64,000 bases of DNA, taken from NCBI GenBank assembly GCA_038522945.1, contig JBCBJV010000001.1, forward strand, positions 62,001 through 126,000, in the 5' to 3' direction. Source of the DNA: MED-G105 sp038522945. GTDB lineage: Bacteria > Pseudomonadota > Alphaproteobacteria > Caulobacterales > Parvularculaceae. The position numbers and the translations under genes are program-made. This document shows positions 52,501 through 61,372 of the stretch, one piece after another. How positions within the stretch are numbered: position 1 is the stretch's first letter; the number at the start of each line of letters is the position of its first letter. The notes beneath the pieces were generated by a model that was not told where the DNA came from, did not search any database, and saw only the letters and a list, made by a program, of their open reading frames with translations.

Positions 52501-55500
52501 TGAAGTATTCACTGGCGCTGCAGGCGGAGTTTCCATCGCGATCGATGGCACCTTTGCCAGCTCGTTCACCGACACCAGCTCGCTTGCGATTATCAGGGGA
52601 CAAGACGGCCCCAGCGTCTCCGCCACGGCGCTAAACGGATCGTCCGTCGACGCCGATTATCTCGGCGGCTCCGGGGGCAGCGTCCGCGCCGAGGATGGAT
52701 CGGTTGCCAATGGCCTGTTCTCAGGCGTCCTGGCGACCCTGGTCCAGGTCGGCGGCACTACTGGTGAGTTCGGCGCAGCCAGCATTTCGGGAACTGCTGG
52801 CGAAGCCGTCGAGGTGCCGTTCGGCGGAATGGCCTCTGGCATGGGCACTGACACGGTCAGTACCGCGATCATCGGCTTTCCAGAAGGCACGACCTTCTCC
52901 GATGGAACGCCAAATTCGACAGGGACTGAGGTCGTTTTTGACGGCTTGCCGCCCGCAGGGTTCACATTCACGACGCCGGCCGATGCGGAAGGGGAATTCG
53001 ACATTCGCGTCTTCGCCTCGGACGATATGCTCGGCAACACGAATGTCCAGATCGTCATCCCAGTGACGCTGGATGCGGGCATGGCCAAAGGTGCCGCGCC
53101 GGTGGCCGCCGACATCGATTTCGGCATCGTGGCGGACATCAACGCCATCTTCACCGTCAGTGATGTGGCGCTGATCGATGGGTTTGCCAGCGACGCCGAC
53201 AGCGATCTCGATGCCGACGACATCTCCCTTATCAGCGTCACGATTGATGGCCAGGATGTGAGCCTTGCCGATGCCGGCTTCACCCTGACACCGGGCACGG
53301 GCGATGCGGGCAGCTTCACCATCGACAGCACTGGGCCGATTTTTGCGGGGCTGGCAATTGGTCAGACTGCGGAGGTTTTGATTACCTTCTCCGTCACCGA
53401 TGGCGACCAGAGCGATACGGGCACGCTGCGCTATGTGATCGAGAGCCGGACGAACGATCTGGAGGGCGTCTACGACCTGCCCGATGAGGGCATCCTGAGC
53501 GGCACGCTGACCCTGGCGGGCGATCTGGCCGAGGGCGAAACCGCCACCGCTGAGGCCATGGCCGGCGCGAATGAGATTGCCGAGGCGGTCACCATCACCG
53601 GCGGGCTCGGCTTTGTCGAGGCGCTGACCCCGGACGCTGAGGGCGATACGGGGCTCGACCGGCTGCTCGAAAGCTTCCTCATCGATGGCGGCGGCGACCC
53701 GCTGCCCGATGACGCCATGGGCCTCGATGTCTTCAATGTGGACCTTGATGCGATCGATCTCACCGCCTTTGACGGGTTCGGAATCGCCTCGGCCGTCGCT
53801 GTGGACGGCGCCAGCGCGACCAGTGATGTGACCGGCGATGCCGGGGCCTTCTCCATCGCCCTGTTCGGTGCGGAGGCCGACAGCGCCGCCACCGACCAGT
53901 CCTTCGCTCTGGCAAGGGGAGCGGATGTGGGGTCGAGTGCCGTCGCAACGGCGGTCGATAGCAGTGTCGTGGATGCGCGGGCCGAGAGCGGTAGTGAAGC
54001 GAGTGCGTTCGCGGCACAAACTTCGACAGCATCAGCCGACGCTGAGAACAACTCCGACGCGCTGGCTTTTGCCGCCAATACCAGCACCGCGACCGCCAGT
54101 GCCGAGACCATGAGTTCGGCCAGCGCCGGGGCGAATGAGATGTCGATCGCGTTTGCAGACGCTGTAGATGGATCGACAGTCGTTGCCATTGCACAGAATA
54201 GCGCTGAAGCCCTTAATTTCGCAGCATTTAATAGTGTGGCTTTGGCGATCGCTGACGACGGGAGTATTGCGGAAAGCATCGCGCTTGACCAATCAGCCAC
54301 GACCGCCTGGGCCGACGTCAGGTCCGATTCGTCAGCATTGGCCGAAACCGCTTCGGCGGCCAAGGCGCAATCCATAAACGACGGATTTGCTTCGGCTTCT
54401 GCCACGTTCATGGCGGCCTCGACAGCGTCTGCCGCCGACGCGAGCACAGCGCTAGCGTCAGCCACCAATTTCGGCGAAGGGGCAGCCGATGCGCTGACCG
54501 CCGAGATTGCGGACGATGTGACCGCAGCCAAGGCGGCCGTCGATGCGGCAGTGAACACGGTCGCGGTTGACGGGACCGTCGCCGCCGACGCCCTCGCCAG
54601 CCTGATCGATCAGTTCACCCCCGATTTCGAAAGCGTCACTCCCAACACCATGGGCGCGACAGCCACCGCCAGCGATGGAAGCGTCGCGACAGCCGAAGCC
54701 GCCAATGAAAGCGTCGCGACAGCGGACGCTGAGTCATTTTCCGGAACCGCTGGCGAAGCCACCATGATCGCCCCCTTTGCCGGGGCCGATGATATGGTCT
54801 CGCCGGTTCAGACGGTGGTCTATTCCGGCTTTCCAGAGGGAACCACCTTCTCAGATGGCACCCCGTCCGCCGATGGCACATCGGTGACCTTCACCGGACC
54901 GGCGCCGGAGGATTTCGCGTTCACCGCGCCCGCCAGCTTCGAGGGCGCCTTTACGCTCACCATTACAGCAACAGATGGCGACGATGAGGCTGTGGCGACG
55001 CAAACCGTGTCGATTGAGCCGGGCACCGGCAACGGCCCCGTTGCGGCACAAGCCGAGATCGTGTTTGGGACCGGCCTCGACCTGGCAGGCATCGAGCGCG
55101 TCTCGGAAGATGCGTCCGGGACCGAGGGGAATAGTTCCAGCTTCAGTGCAGTCTTCTCCCCTGACGGCACGAAAGTGGCGTTCGAGAGCGCTGCCAGTAA
55201 TCTCGTGGGGAACGGCACCAATGGTTTACGGGACGTGTTCGTTAAAGACCTCATCACCGGCACGGTGACGCGCGTCTCCGAGACCGCGTCAGGCACTGGG
55301 GGGAACAACACTGTCAGCCAAAACGCGATCTTCTCCCCTGATGGCACGAAAGTGGCGTTCGAGAGTCGTGCCAGCAATCTCGTGGCGGGCGACACGAATG
55401 AGACAGAAGACGTGTTTATCAAGGACCTCATTACGGGCACGCTGACACTCGTCTCCGAGACCGCGTCAGGCACTGGGGGGAACGGACTCAGCCGACTCAA

Positions 55501-56890
55501 CCGAGACGGGGTCTTTTCCCCCGATGGCACGAAAGTGGTGTTCGAGAGCGCGGCCAACAATTTCGTGGCGGGCGACACGAATGAGACACTTGACGTGTTC
55601 ATCAAGGACCTGATCACGGGCATCGTGACACGCGTCTCCGAGACCGCGTCAGGCAATGGGGGGAATAAGCTCAGCCGAGACGGGTTCTTCTCCCCCGATG
55701 GCACGAAAGTGGTGTTCGAGAGCGATGCCAGCAATCTCGTGGCGGGCGACACGAATGAGGCAACGGACGTGTTCATCAAGGACCTCACCACGGGCATCGT
55801 GACACGCGTCTCCGAGACCGCGTCAGGCACTGGGGGGAACAAATTCAGCCGAGACGGGGTCTTCTCCCCCGATGGCACGAAAGTGGTGTTCGAGAGCGAT
55901 GCCAGCAATTTCGTGGCGGACGACACGAATGGGGCAACGGACGTGTTCATCAAGGACCTCGCTACCGGCGCGTTGGTACGGATCAGCGAGGACGCGGCAG
56001 GTAATGAGGGGAACGATACCAGCAACGACGCGGTCTTCTCCCCCGATGGCACGAAAGTGCTTTTCGAGAGCTTTGCCAACAATCTTGTGGCAGGCGATAC
56101 CAATGGGCGCACGGACATTTTCGTTAAGGACCTCACAACAGGCGCCTTGACACGCGTCTCCGAGGATGCTGCGGGCAATGAGGGGAACAATCTCAGCCGA
56201 GACGCGATCTTCTCCCCTGATGGCACGCAAGTGGTGTTCGAGAGCAATGCCAGCAATCTCGTGGCGGGCGACACGAATGAGGCAACGGACGTGTTCATCG
56301 CCACGCTAACCGAGGCCTTCACCGGCCCCAAGGACACCGCCATTGCCCTACCCATCACGGTGAGCGCCACCGAGCCCGATGACACGCTCAGCACGGTGAC
56401 CCTCTCGGGCCTGCCGGTGGGCTCGACGCTGAGCGAGGGCACCGACGTTAATGGCGACGGCACGGCGTGGGCCTTCACCGGCGCCCCGTCGGCAGATCTC
56501 ACCCTCACCCCGCCCGCCGGCTTCAGTGGCAGCTTCACCCTCACCGTCACCGCCATCACCGTGGACGCCACTGACACCGAAACCACGACCGCGACCCAGG
56601 AGGTGACGGTGACACCGGAGGCCGAGGCGGCTGGTGCTGCGGAGGCTGCCGTGTCAGTCAAGGCGGCGCCCTTCAATTTCGACGACATGGATGCCTTCGA
56701 CTTCAGTTCTCTGTCGGTGGGGGAGACTGACGCAGGAGCGCTGGACCTCTTTGAGGATCTGGCGCTCCTGCCCGCAGCGGATGTTCCGCCGGCGGACGTG
56801 TTGCCTGCAGTGGAAGGCGATACGTTCGACTGTGCCTGCCTGAAGGGTGAAGGATACGCGTCCCAGGAAGCGGATTTCTTTGCCTTCTAG
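49556..56890 (+). CDS. Giant multidomain repeat protein with TolB-like propeller, probably surface-exposed
   Basis: 2,444-aa acidic protein without a classical signal peptide, which suggests type I or other export. In order: a 60-residue leader; three 134-residue Ig-like units (about 63-455), two of them almost identical; cadherin/VCBS-like units (about 475-1,050, with DPDGDDDLLTIS and VTEDDQLSASGTLTIDDPDAD); an Ala/Ser-rich stretch (about 1,440-1,670, many ADASSAS-like runs); and seven TolB-like blades, FSPDGTKV.FES..SNLVAGDTN...DVF.KD, at about 1,845-2,250. It ends with an acidic tail containing CACLKGEG. The start ATG at 49556 has GGAGG 5 nt upstream; MM allows either. It is probably an adhesin-like or matrix protein, with the ECF sigma and kinase genes next door. 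Confidence 0.75.
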   Translation: MMAGDMVGEKGLGLLGGEAPDDLDTLIGADWPANVTHPEASRAGQNPQEQSHDQSQNQSEPGTANGFVFTIVNTNDDGEVATLENGDALDLSDLPARWRGIKADYVGDGVAGDDDGSIQFALYDADGKLVEERTENRAPFALFGDRNGDFTDPSTPLLDGYYRLEVIAFSQNGARGVELASTSISFTVTSDGPPPQGESAFEFKFVDTNSNEDVATFADGDSIDLSDLASGNRGITANFVSDGDFTDDDGSIRFELRDSDGNLLEERTENALPFALFGDRGGNYRNPHPALADGTYSLTVIATDRNGGRGQEIGRETISFTVTSDRLPPQGESAFEFKFVDTDSDVDVATFADGDTIDLSDLAPGKRGITANFVSDGDTTDDDGSIRFELRDSDGNLLEERTENVLPFALFGDRGGDYRNPHPALADGTYTLTVIATDRNGGRGQEIGRETITFTIESDDILAPVDLAVVFDASEIEEANGETTGTVTRTGDTSEPLVVTLSLSDPNELNVPMTIEIEAGRSSAHFLAIADDDPLNDGDQVVTITASAPGANAGSATLTVLDDDEPPVDNLAPVVTPLTFGPFTEDDGVITLDLLQGQTDPDGDDDLLTISTSFGTDNGDGTVSFDTGTFNSLPADDGIVSTIAYSVIDDQGAATLNQFTLTVNGVNDVAILGGDTDGQVTEDDQLSASGTLTIDDPDADEAAFQPQDDTEGDFGTFSLAANGNWSYQLDNDNPAVQALTNGETLSETFTVTSIDGTTQDVTITINGVDEGQIGAAPVALDFMVNGFIPTDIILDASSVDIVADLASDADTDLNSQSISFTSATINGQETTVEAVGVTYVPGDGDAGGFITDTNAVAYDGLSGFQTADVVITYTVTDGTFTDEGELTFTVVGVPGDFDVNLRYAGENVAGDVLRADADVGPDEALADIEFAGPNTLKDLAEDATILTTIRDFVTNPPGDSLSIAYALAENDSQATAFVDITDEVFTGAAGGVSIAIDGTFASSFTDTSSLAIIRGQDGPSVSATALNGSSVDADYLGGSGGSVRAEDGSVANGLFSGVLATLVQVGGTTGEFGAASISGTAGEAVEVPFGGMASGMGTDTVSTAIIGFPEGTTFSDGTPNSTGTEVVFDGLPPAGFTFTTPADAEGEFDIRVFASDDMLGNTNVQIVIPVTLDAGMAKGAAPVAADIDFGIVADINAIFTVSDVALIDGFASDADSDLDADDISLISVTIDGQDVSLADAGFTLTPGTGDAGSFTIDSTGPIFAGLAIGQTAEVLITFSVTDGDQSDTGTLRYVIESRTNDLEGVYDLPDEGILSGTLTLAGDLAEGETATAEAMAGANEIAEAVTITGGLGFVEALTPDAEGDTGLDRLLESFLIDGGGDPLPDDAMGLDVFNVDLDAIDLTAFDGFGIASAVAVDGASATSDVTGDAGAFSIALFGAEADSAATDQSFALARGADVGSSAVATAVDSSVVDARAESGSEASAFAAQTSTASADAENNSDALAFAANTSTATASAETMSSASAGANEMSIAFADAVDGSTVVAIAQNSAEALNFAAFNSVALAIADDGSIAESIALDQSATTAWADVRSDSSALAETASAAKAQSINDGFASASATFMAASTASAADASTALASATNFGEGAADALTAEIADDVTAAKAAVDAAVNTVAVDGTVAADALASLIDQFTPDFESVTPNTMGATATASDGSVATAEAANESVATADAESFSGTAGEATMIAPFAGADDMVSPVQTVVYSGFPEGTTFSDGTPSADGTSVTFTGPAPEDFAFTAPASFEGAFTLTITATDGDDEAVATQTVSIEPGTGNGPVAAQAEIVFGTGLDLAGIERVSEDASGTEGNSSSFSAVFSPDGTKVAFESAASNLVGNGTNGLRDVFVKDLITGTVTRVSETASGTGGNNTVSQNAIFSPDGTKVAFESRASNLVAGDTNETEDVFIKDLITGTLTLVSETASGTGGNGLSRLNRDGVFSPDGTKVVFESAANNFVAGDTNETLDVFIKDLITGIVTRVSETASGNGGNKLSRDGFFSPDGTKVVFESDASNLVAGDTNEATDVFIKDLTTGIVTRVSETASGTGGNKFSRDGVFSPDGTKVVFESDASNFVADDTNGATDVFIKDLATGALVRISEDAAGNEGNDTSNDAVFSPDGTKVLFESFANNLVAGDTNGRTDIFVKDLTTGALTRVSEDAAGNEGNNLSRDAIFSPDGTQVVFESNASNLVAGDTNEATDVFIATLTEAFTGPKDTAIALPITVSATEPDDTLSTVTLSGLPVGSTLSEGTDVNGDGTAWAFTGAPSADLTLTPPAGFSGSFTLTVTAITVDATDTETTTATQEVTVTPEAEAAGAAEAAVSVKAAPFNFDDMDAFDFSSLSVGETDAGALDLFEDLALLPAADVPPADVLPAVEGDTFDCACLKGEGYASQEADFFAF
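50120..50923 (+). repeat. Tandem 402-bp repeat (134 codons, two near-identical copies)
   Basis: 50120-50521 and 50522-50923 are nearly the same at DNA level; both start ACAAG(T/C)GAT and continue CCTCAAGGTGAGAGCGCATT. This shows a recent duplication or homogenisation of an Ig-like unit, so copy number may vary between strains. A more distant third copy precedes them (about 49750-50119). Confidence 0.85.
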
Positions 56891-56893
56891 CGG

Positions 56894-57460
56894 TTAGTCT
56901 CCGAAACTCTCCGACAGGGCGGAGGAAAGCCAGGCGCGCGCTGCGCGCCAGCTGCGCTTAACGCTGGAGGGGGAAAGGCCAACGACTTCGCCTGTCTCCT
57001 CCACAGTGAGGCCGCCGAAGTAGCGTAGCTCGACAATCTCAGCGCGCATCGGGTCAATGACCTTCAGACGCGTAAGAGCTTCGTCGAGCCGTTGCAGGTC
57101 GATAGCTTCCTTGCCGTTGTGAAGCCCCGTGATCAGGGTCACGCGGAAATGGTCGCGCCGGTCTGCGTTCTTTTTGCGCGCGTGATCAATCAGGACACGG
57201 CGCATCATCCGCGCGGCCAAGGCCATGAAGTGGGCTTTGTCCTGCCAGTCTATCCGGTTCAATCCAACAAGGCGTATCACGGCTTCGTTGACAAGCTCGC
57301 CGGTCGACAGGGAGATATTGCCCTCTCCACGCAAGAGCACGGCCGAGATGGCGCGCAATTCATCGTAGAACAGGTCGAAAAGGCTGTCGCGCGCGGCTTC
57401 GTCACCAGCGCGCCAAGCCGCAAGAAGAAGCCGGGCCTGTTCTGCGTTCAGTTCTCTCAT
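56894..57460 (-). CDS. ECF-type sigma-70 factor
   Basis: 188-aa sigma factor with region 2 (residues 24-92, LFDLFYDELRAISAVLLRGEG, and AHFMALAARMMRRVLIDHAR) and region 4 (about 128-185, RAEIVELRYFGGLTVEETGEVVGLSPSSVKRSWRAARAWL). The LSTGELVNEAVIRLV and RRVLIDHARKKNA stretches are those of the TIGR02999-type group, often linked to Ser/Thr kinases, where the kinase can activate the sigma factor by phosphorylation (Vibrio EcfP/PknT is the studied case). It is divergent from such a kinase gene, and no anti-sigma gene is seen. It converges on the giant protein gene with 3 bp between stops. Confidence 0.92.
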   Translation of the reverse strand: MRELNAEQARLLLAAWRAGDEAARDSLFDLFYDELRAISAVLLRGEGNISLSTGELVNEAVIRLVGLNRIDWQDKAHFMALAARMMRRVLIDHARKKNADRRDHFRVTLITGLHNGKEAIDLQRLDEALTRLKVIDPMRAEIVELRYFGGLTVEETGEVVGLSPSSVKRSWRAARAWLSSALSESFGD

Positions 57461-57484
57461 GCCTCAGCTTCCCCCACGCAACGG

Positions 57485-57508
57485 CTCTGGCCCCTACTCT
57501 GGCCCCTA
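57485..57508. repeat. Tandem 12-bp repeat between sigma factor and kinase genes
   Basis: CTCTGGCCCCTA twice in tandem, followed by partial copies (CTGTGGCAA, CTCTGGCCC) up to about 57528. It lies in the divergent promoter region just upstream of the sigma factor ATG (57460). It may be a regulator binding array or a simple slippage repeat. Confidence 0.7.
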
Positions 57509-57594
57509 CTGTGGCAACTCTGGCCCGGACAATGCAAACCTTGCGCCTAGTGGAGTACATACGACAATGAGTAGAAACAACGGTGATGAATAAA

Positions 57595-57605
57595 GGGGGG
57601 GGGGG
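57595..57605 (+). promoter_or_regulatory. Run of 11 G at the ribosome binding site of the kinase gene
   Basis: Eleven consecutive G followed by AGCC and the ATG at 57610. The run forms the Shine-Dalgarno region, and a change in its length would alter spacing; if translation begins at the upstream ATGs (57583 or 57586), it would also change the reading frame. Such tracts are prone to slippage and can give phase-variable expression. Confidence 0.7.
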
Positions 57606-57609
57606 AGCC

Positions 57610-59970
57610 ATGGGCGACCGCAATCTGGAACGCCGCGCGTTGGACTTGCTGGAACGCGCCCTTGATCAGCCGTCCGAAGCCCGCGCGGAGTGGGTCGCTT
57701 CCCAGGCTGGCGATGACGATCAGCTGCACAAGCGGGTGCTCTCGCTTCTCGCTCACGATTCCCTCGCCGAAGCAGGCCTCCAGACCGGCGGCGCACGCCT
57801 TGCACCAGATGATCCCCCACCACCGCAACGGATCGGCGCCTACAGGATCGACGGCGTCATAGGACGCGGCGGGATGGGCGCCGTCTACAAGGGTGTGCGC
57901 GATGCCGGGGATTTCGACCACACCGCCGCAATCAAGGTCATTCGGCCCGGTCTGCTCCGCGACGAACTCGTGGAACGTTTCCAGCGCGAACGCCAGATCC
58001 TGGCTGACCTCAACCATCCGGGGATCGCTCGGTTGCTTGACGGTGGAACACTAGAGGATGGTGCGCCTTACTTCGTTATGGAGTTTGTCGATGGCCAACC
58101 GCTGACCGAATGGGCTGACGCTCAAGGCCTTTCCTTGCGTGGGCGGGTCGAGCTCATGGTCTCGGTCTGCGAAGCGGTGCGCTTTGCGCACCAGAACCTG
58201 ATCATCCACAGGGACCTGACGCCGTCGAATGTCCTGGTCACCCGCGAAGGCCAGGCAAAACTCATTGATTTTGGCATTGCCCGTCCTGACCAGGGTCCGG
58301 GCCTCGACGCGCAAGATGCTTCGTCCCTTCCAAGTCTCAGTTTCACACCGGGCTATGCCGCGCCCGAGCGCTCGAAGGGAGCTGCTGTCAGTACACTGTC
58401 TGATGTCTATTCACTCGGCCAACTCTTGCGCACCCTGATGAGTGAGACGACTGGAAATCGTGATCTCTCCGCCATCATTCAAAAGGCAACAGCGAGTTTG
58501 CCAGCTGATAGGTATCCATCAGCCGATGCCCTCAGAGATGACCTTGACGCCTGGCTGACCCACAAACCGGTTAGTGCCCGTCGGGGGGGCCTTCCCTACC
58601 AGTTCGGCAAGCTGCTAAAGCGCAGGCCCTTTGCGCTCACTTCAGGTGTGATGGTGTTGATGGGGCTGATGGGCGGCTTGATCACAACAAACATGCTCTA
58701 TGTTCAGGCGGATGCCGCACGCAAAGAAGCCGATCGGCGATTTGAAGATGTGCGCGCACTCGCGAGCACGATGATGTTCGACATGTATGACGCCCTGGAG
58801 CGTGTGCCACGCAGTTCCCAGGCTCAATTACTGCTGGCTGAAGCGTCGCAGACCTATCTCGATGACCTTGCTGCAGCCGACCAAGCGCCGGTCGATGTGA
58901 GGCTTGAGACGGCGCAAGGCCTGGCAAGGCTCGCCGAAATCCAAGGGTCACCCTCACGCGGGGCGCGGCTTGACCCCACCTCTGCGAAGGCCAATCTGGA
59001 ACGCGCTGTCGAAATGCTGGAAGAGCTGTTGGATGAGGCACCAGACAACGATGAGGCGCGCTTGATCCTCGCGAGCGTCTTCGTCCAACGCAGCCAGATC
59101 GCCTCCTATATTGACCAGCACATAGACGCGGCGGAAGCTTTTGCGAAGCGCGCAATAGAAGTGGCTAATGGCGATGGTCCCCAAAGCAATTCCAACCTGC
59201 AGAACGCTGCGTTCTCGGCGCGCGCCGAGTTGGCCTTCGCAGCCCAGGTGAACACGAAGGACCAGGCCCCGTCCATGGAGCTTTATTCGTCTCTAATCAC
59301 AGACGCAAAAGCTGCCATCGAAGAGCGACCCGAAGACCGCAAACTCAACCTTCTGCTAACCAGCGCCGAAACTAATCTCGGGCGCAGTTTCGTTTTCGCC
59401 ATGCGTGGCGCTGAGGCACTTGAGCATCTGGACTCGGCTCTTTCCCGGGTTTCCGTGTTGGTGGACGCCGAACCTGACAATCCAGTGTATATTCGGGCGC
59501 GCTCAAGGACATTGGGTTTTCGCGGCTTCGCCAACATGAATTCCGGGCGAGGTCTGGAAGCCATTTCCGATTATGAAAATGCGCTTGCTGATCTCGAAAC
59601 ACTTATTGCGTTGGACCCCAACAATGAGAATTGGCCAAAATCCTTTGAGACCACACAGGCAGAAATGATGGGTGCCTATGCTGTCGCGGGCCAATTTGAG
59701 GAGTCAGAGCGCTTGGGCCGTCTCGGCCTAGAGCGCACACGAGGTCGTTTAAAAGATCGTCCGGGCTCTGCGGAACTTTTGCGCAATGAAATGATCCACC
59801 TCTTCGACCTAACCCTGCTTTATCAAATGTGGGGGAAATCTGATAAGCGGTGCCAAGCCTTTACTGAGATGAAGCCCGTTATTGAAAGTCTGGAGGAAGC
59901 CGATGCGTTCCTCGAAGTCGACCGCCAACGGGCCGACGTGATGAGCGAAGCTCTTGAAGTCTGCTCGTGA
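57610..59970 (+). CDS. Serine/threonine protein kinase, membrane-anchored, with TPR-like C-terminus
   Basis: 786 aa from ATG 57610 (MGDRNLERRALDLL). A helical N-terminal part (1-70) precedes the kinase domain: IGRGGMGAVYKG near residue 84, AAIKVI with the ATP Lys, catalytic loop HRDLTPSN near 200, and LIDFGIAR near 219. One membrane helix lies at about 337-362. The C-terminal 400 residues are helical and TPR-like, presumably outside the cell membrane. The Lys of the HRDLKP loop is Thr here. An activator of the divergent ECF sigma factor is the most likely role, by analogy with similar gene pairs. Confidence 0.9.
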   Translation: MGDRNLERRALDLLERALDQPSEARAEWVASQAGDDDQLHKRVLSLLAHDSLAEAGLQTGGARLAPDDPPPPQRIGAYRIDGVIGRGGMGAVYKGVRDAGDFDHTAAIKVIRPGLLRDELVERFQRERQILADLNHPGIARLLDGGTLEDGAPYFVMEFVDGQPLTEWADAQGLSLRGRVELMVSVCEAVRFAHQNLIIHRDLTPSNVLVTREGQAKLIDFGIARPDQGPGLDAQDASSLPSLSFTPGYAAPERSKGAAVSTLSDVYSLGQLLRTLMSETTGNRDLSAIIQKATASLPADRYPSADALRDDLDAWLTHKPVSARRGGLPYQFGKLLKRRPFALTSGVMVLMGLMGGLITTNMLYVQADAARKEADRRFEDVRALASTMMFDMYDALERVPRSSQAQLLLAEASQTYLDDLAAADQAPVDVRLETAQGLARLAEIQGSPSRGARLDPTSAKANLERAVEMLEELLDEAPDNDEARLILASVFVQRSQIASYIDQHIDAAEAFAKRAIEVANGDGPQSNSNLQNAAFSARAELAFAAQVNTKDQAPSMELYSSLITDAKAAIEERPEDRKLNLLLTSAETNLGRSFVFAMRGAEALEHLDSALSRVSVLVDAEPDNPVYIRARSRTLGFRGFANMNSGRGLEAISDYENALADLETLIALDPNNENWPKSFETTQAEMMGAYAVAGQFEESERLGRLGLERTRGRLKDRPGSAELLRNEMIHLFDLTLLYQMWGKSDKRCQAFTEMKPVIESLEEADAFLEVDRQRADVMSEALEVCS

Positions 59971-60208
59971 AGTTCAAGTCATGCGTATGCAGACTTCTTG
60001 AATATACCTCGGGTGATGCGACGACTAACCCTAGGGTGGCCCAAAGCACGCGATTATTAAGGTGTTTGCGGATTTGCGTTATGGCCCAATGGCCCCTATC
60101 CGCCGTTTTCACTGTCAATATCTGCTTCCGCGCGATGTCGGATATTCAATGCTCAGGGAGCTAAGTCCGTAATTGGCGAAAGGCCGTCGTTACCCTACTT
60201 CGCTGGAG

Positions 60209-60656
60209 CTATACGTCGCTGTAATACCAAGATTTCGGGAGCCGGTCACGGATTATTGCCGATATCGCAGCTGCTTCAGCACGCAGACGGGATTGATCTG
60301 TAAACCGCAAACTTCTCGCTAGTGCGTTTGCAGTCGCAATTTCTTTTCGACGCAAATCCAAAACAGCTTTGTAGAACTCTGCGGTAAAATGGCCAGGTTC
60401 GTGCGTGTCGACCCATTCCGAAAGTCTTCGAACTGTTACAACATACTGGCTATTGACCGACAACTGCCCTATGTGCTCGTTTTCAATAAAGTCGGCAGGC
60501 AGACTTTTCCTTACTGAGAGAAAAATGTCTCTTTGCTCGTCTGTGAGAAGACCCGGCGGCCGAATTGCTTTGAAGCTGAGTTCCCGGTTCCGGTGCTGCC
60601 CGCGATTCCGCGAAGTGTATCAACTATCAGCTGGACATTAGTCCCGTAGGCCATAG
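60209..60656 (-). pseudogene. Frameshifted gene remnant, phage-terminase-small-subunit-like outline
   Basis: An ATG at 60656 opens MAYGTNVQLIVDTLRGIAGSTGTGN, but the frame soon stops. In another phase a coding-like frame continues as RELSFKAIRPPGLLTDEQRD.. through SVNSQYVVTVRRLSEWVDTHEPGHFTAE to the stop at 60209. Joined by one frameshift near 60,590 they give a protein of about 145 aa. The order (RPPGLL-DEQRDIF..VRKSLPADFI) loosely resembles P27-type small terminase subunits, a weak call. The 84-codon piece with a TTG start could still be expressed alone. Confidence 0.5.
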
Positions 60657-60715
60657 TCTCAGCCCCATCTAAAACACACCGTCACAATCTCGGACTGTCG
60701 ACAAAAGAGGAAACA

Positions 60716-61372
60716 ATGGTTGAACGGTTCGTCAGCCGAGGCATCATTTTAGATGACCATGCCCTGTTTGCGCGCGGCCTCAACATGCTCCTGGCCGATA
60801 CTTACCCAAAGGCAGAATTCACCGTGCATACTAATCCAAGCGAGGCGATCAGGATGATTGGCACGCTAGGCGGCGATGTAGATTTAATTCTTACCGACTT
60901 TTACATGCCAGGGCACGACCCAATTGAGGTTTTGTCTGCACTTCGAGCAAAAGCCCCTCACGCGAGCATTATTGTTGTTTCAGCAACATTGAGCCCTGAA
61001 GACCAAACGCAGGCAACAGCACAAGGAATTGATGCCTTTGTCGGCAAACATATCCCACCGGAGCAATTGCTCGGAGTTATCAGAGCCAATCTAGCAGGCG
61101 ATACTGCAAAAGTGGCAAACCTGAAGGTGACAAAGGCCAACCACGTAGACAGAGTGTCGATCTTCGCACAAATCGGCCTCACAAAACGACAGGGCGAAAT
61201 TGCTGTCATGGTTTGTAACGGTCTTTCCAATCGTGAAGTCGCCGAACGGCTTGGCGTTTCGCCAGAAACGATTAAAACACATCTTTCCTCAATTTATCGC
61301 GATTGTAAGGTCAGTGGAAGGATCGACCTAATCAATTGGTGCCGCAAGCATGGGCTTTCGGTCGGCGACTAG
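60716..61372 (+). CDS. LuxR-type response regulator
   Basis: 218-aa two-component regulator. The receiver domain (1-125) has the acidic pair DDH at its start, phospho-acceptor Asp in LILTDFYMPG, Thr/Ser in VVSATL and Lys in FVGKHIPP. A LuxR-type HTH (about 150-210, LTKRQGEIAVMVCNGLSNREVAERLGVSPETIKTHLSSIY) follows. It converges with the histidine kinase gene; the two 3' ends overlap by 45 bp, so they are opposite-strand neighbours, and most likely a cognate pair. Confidence 0.93.
   Translation: MVERFVSRGIILDDHALFARGLNMLLADTYPKAEFTVHTNPSEAIRMIGTLGGDVDLILTDFYMPGHDPIEVLSALRAKAPHASIIVVSATLSPEDQTQATAQGIDAFVGKHIPPEQLLGVIRANLAGDTAKVANLKVTKANHVDRVSIFAQIGLTKRQGEIAVMVCNGLSNREVAERLGVSPETIKTHLSSIYRDCKVSGRIDLINWCRKHGLSVGD

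Noticed and set aside
52721..56688. Long frames on the minus strand (432, 362 and 622 codons) inside the giant repeat gene
   Set aside because: Repetitive Ala/Ser/Val composition mirrors the repeats of the gene on the plus strand; they are antisense shadows.
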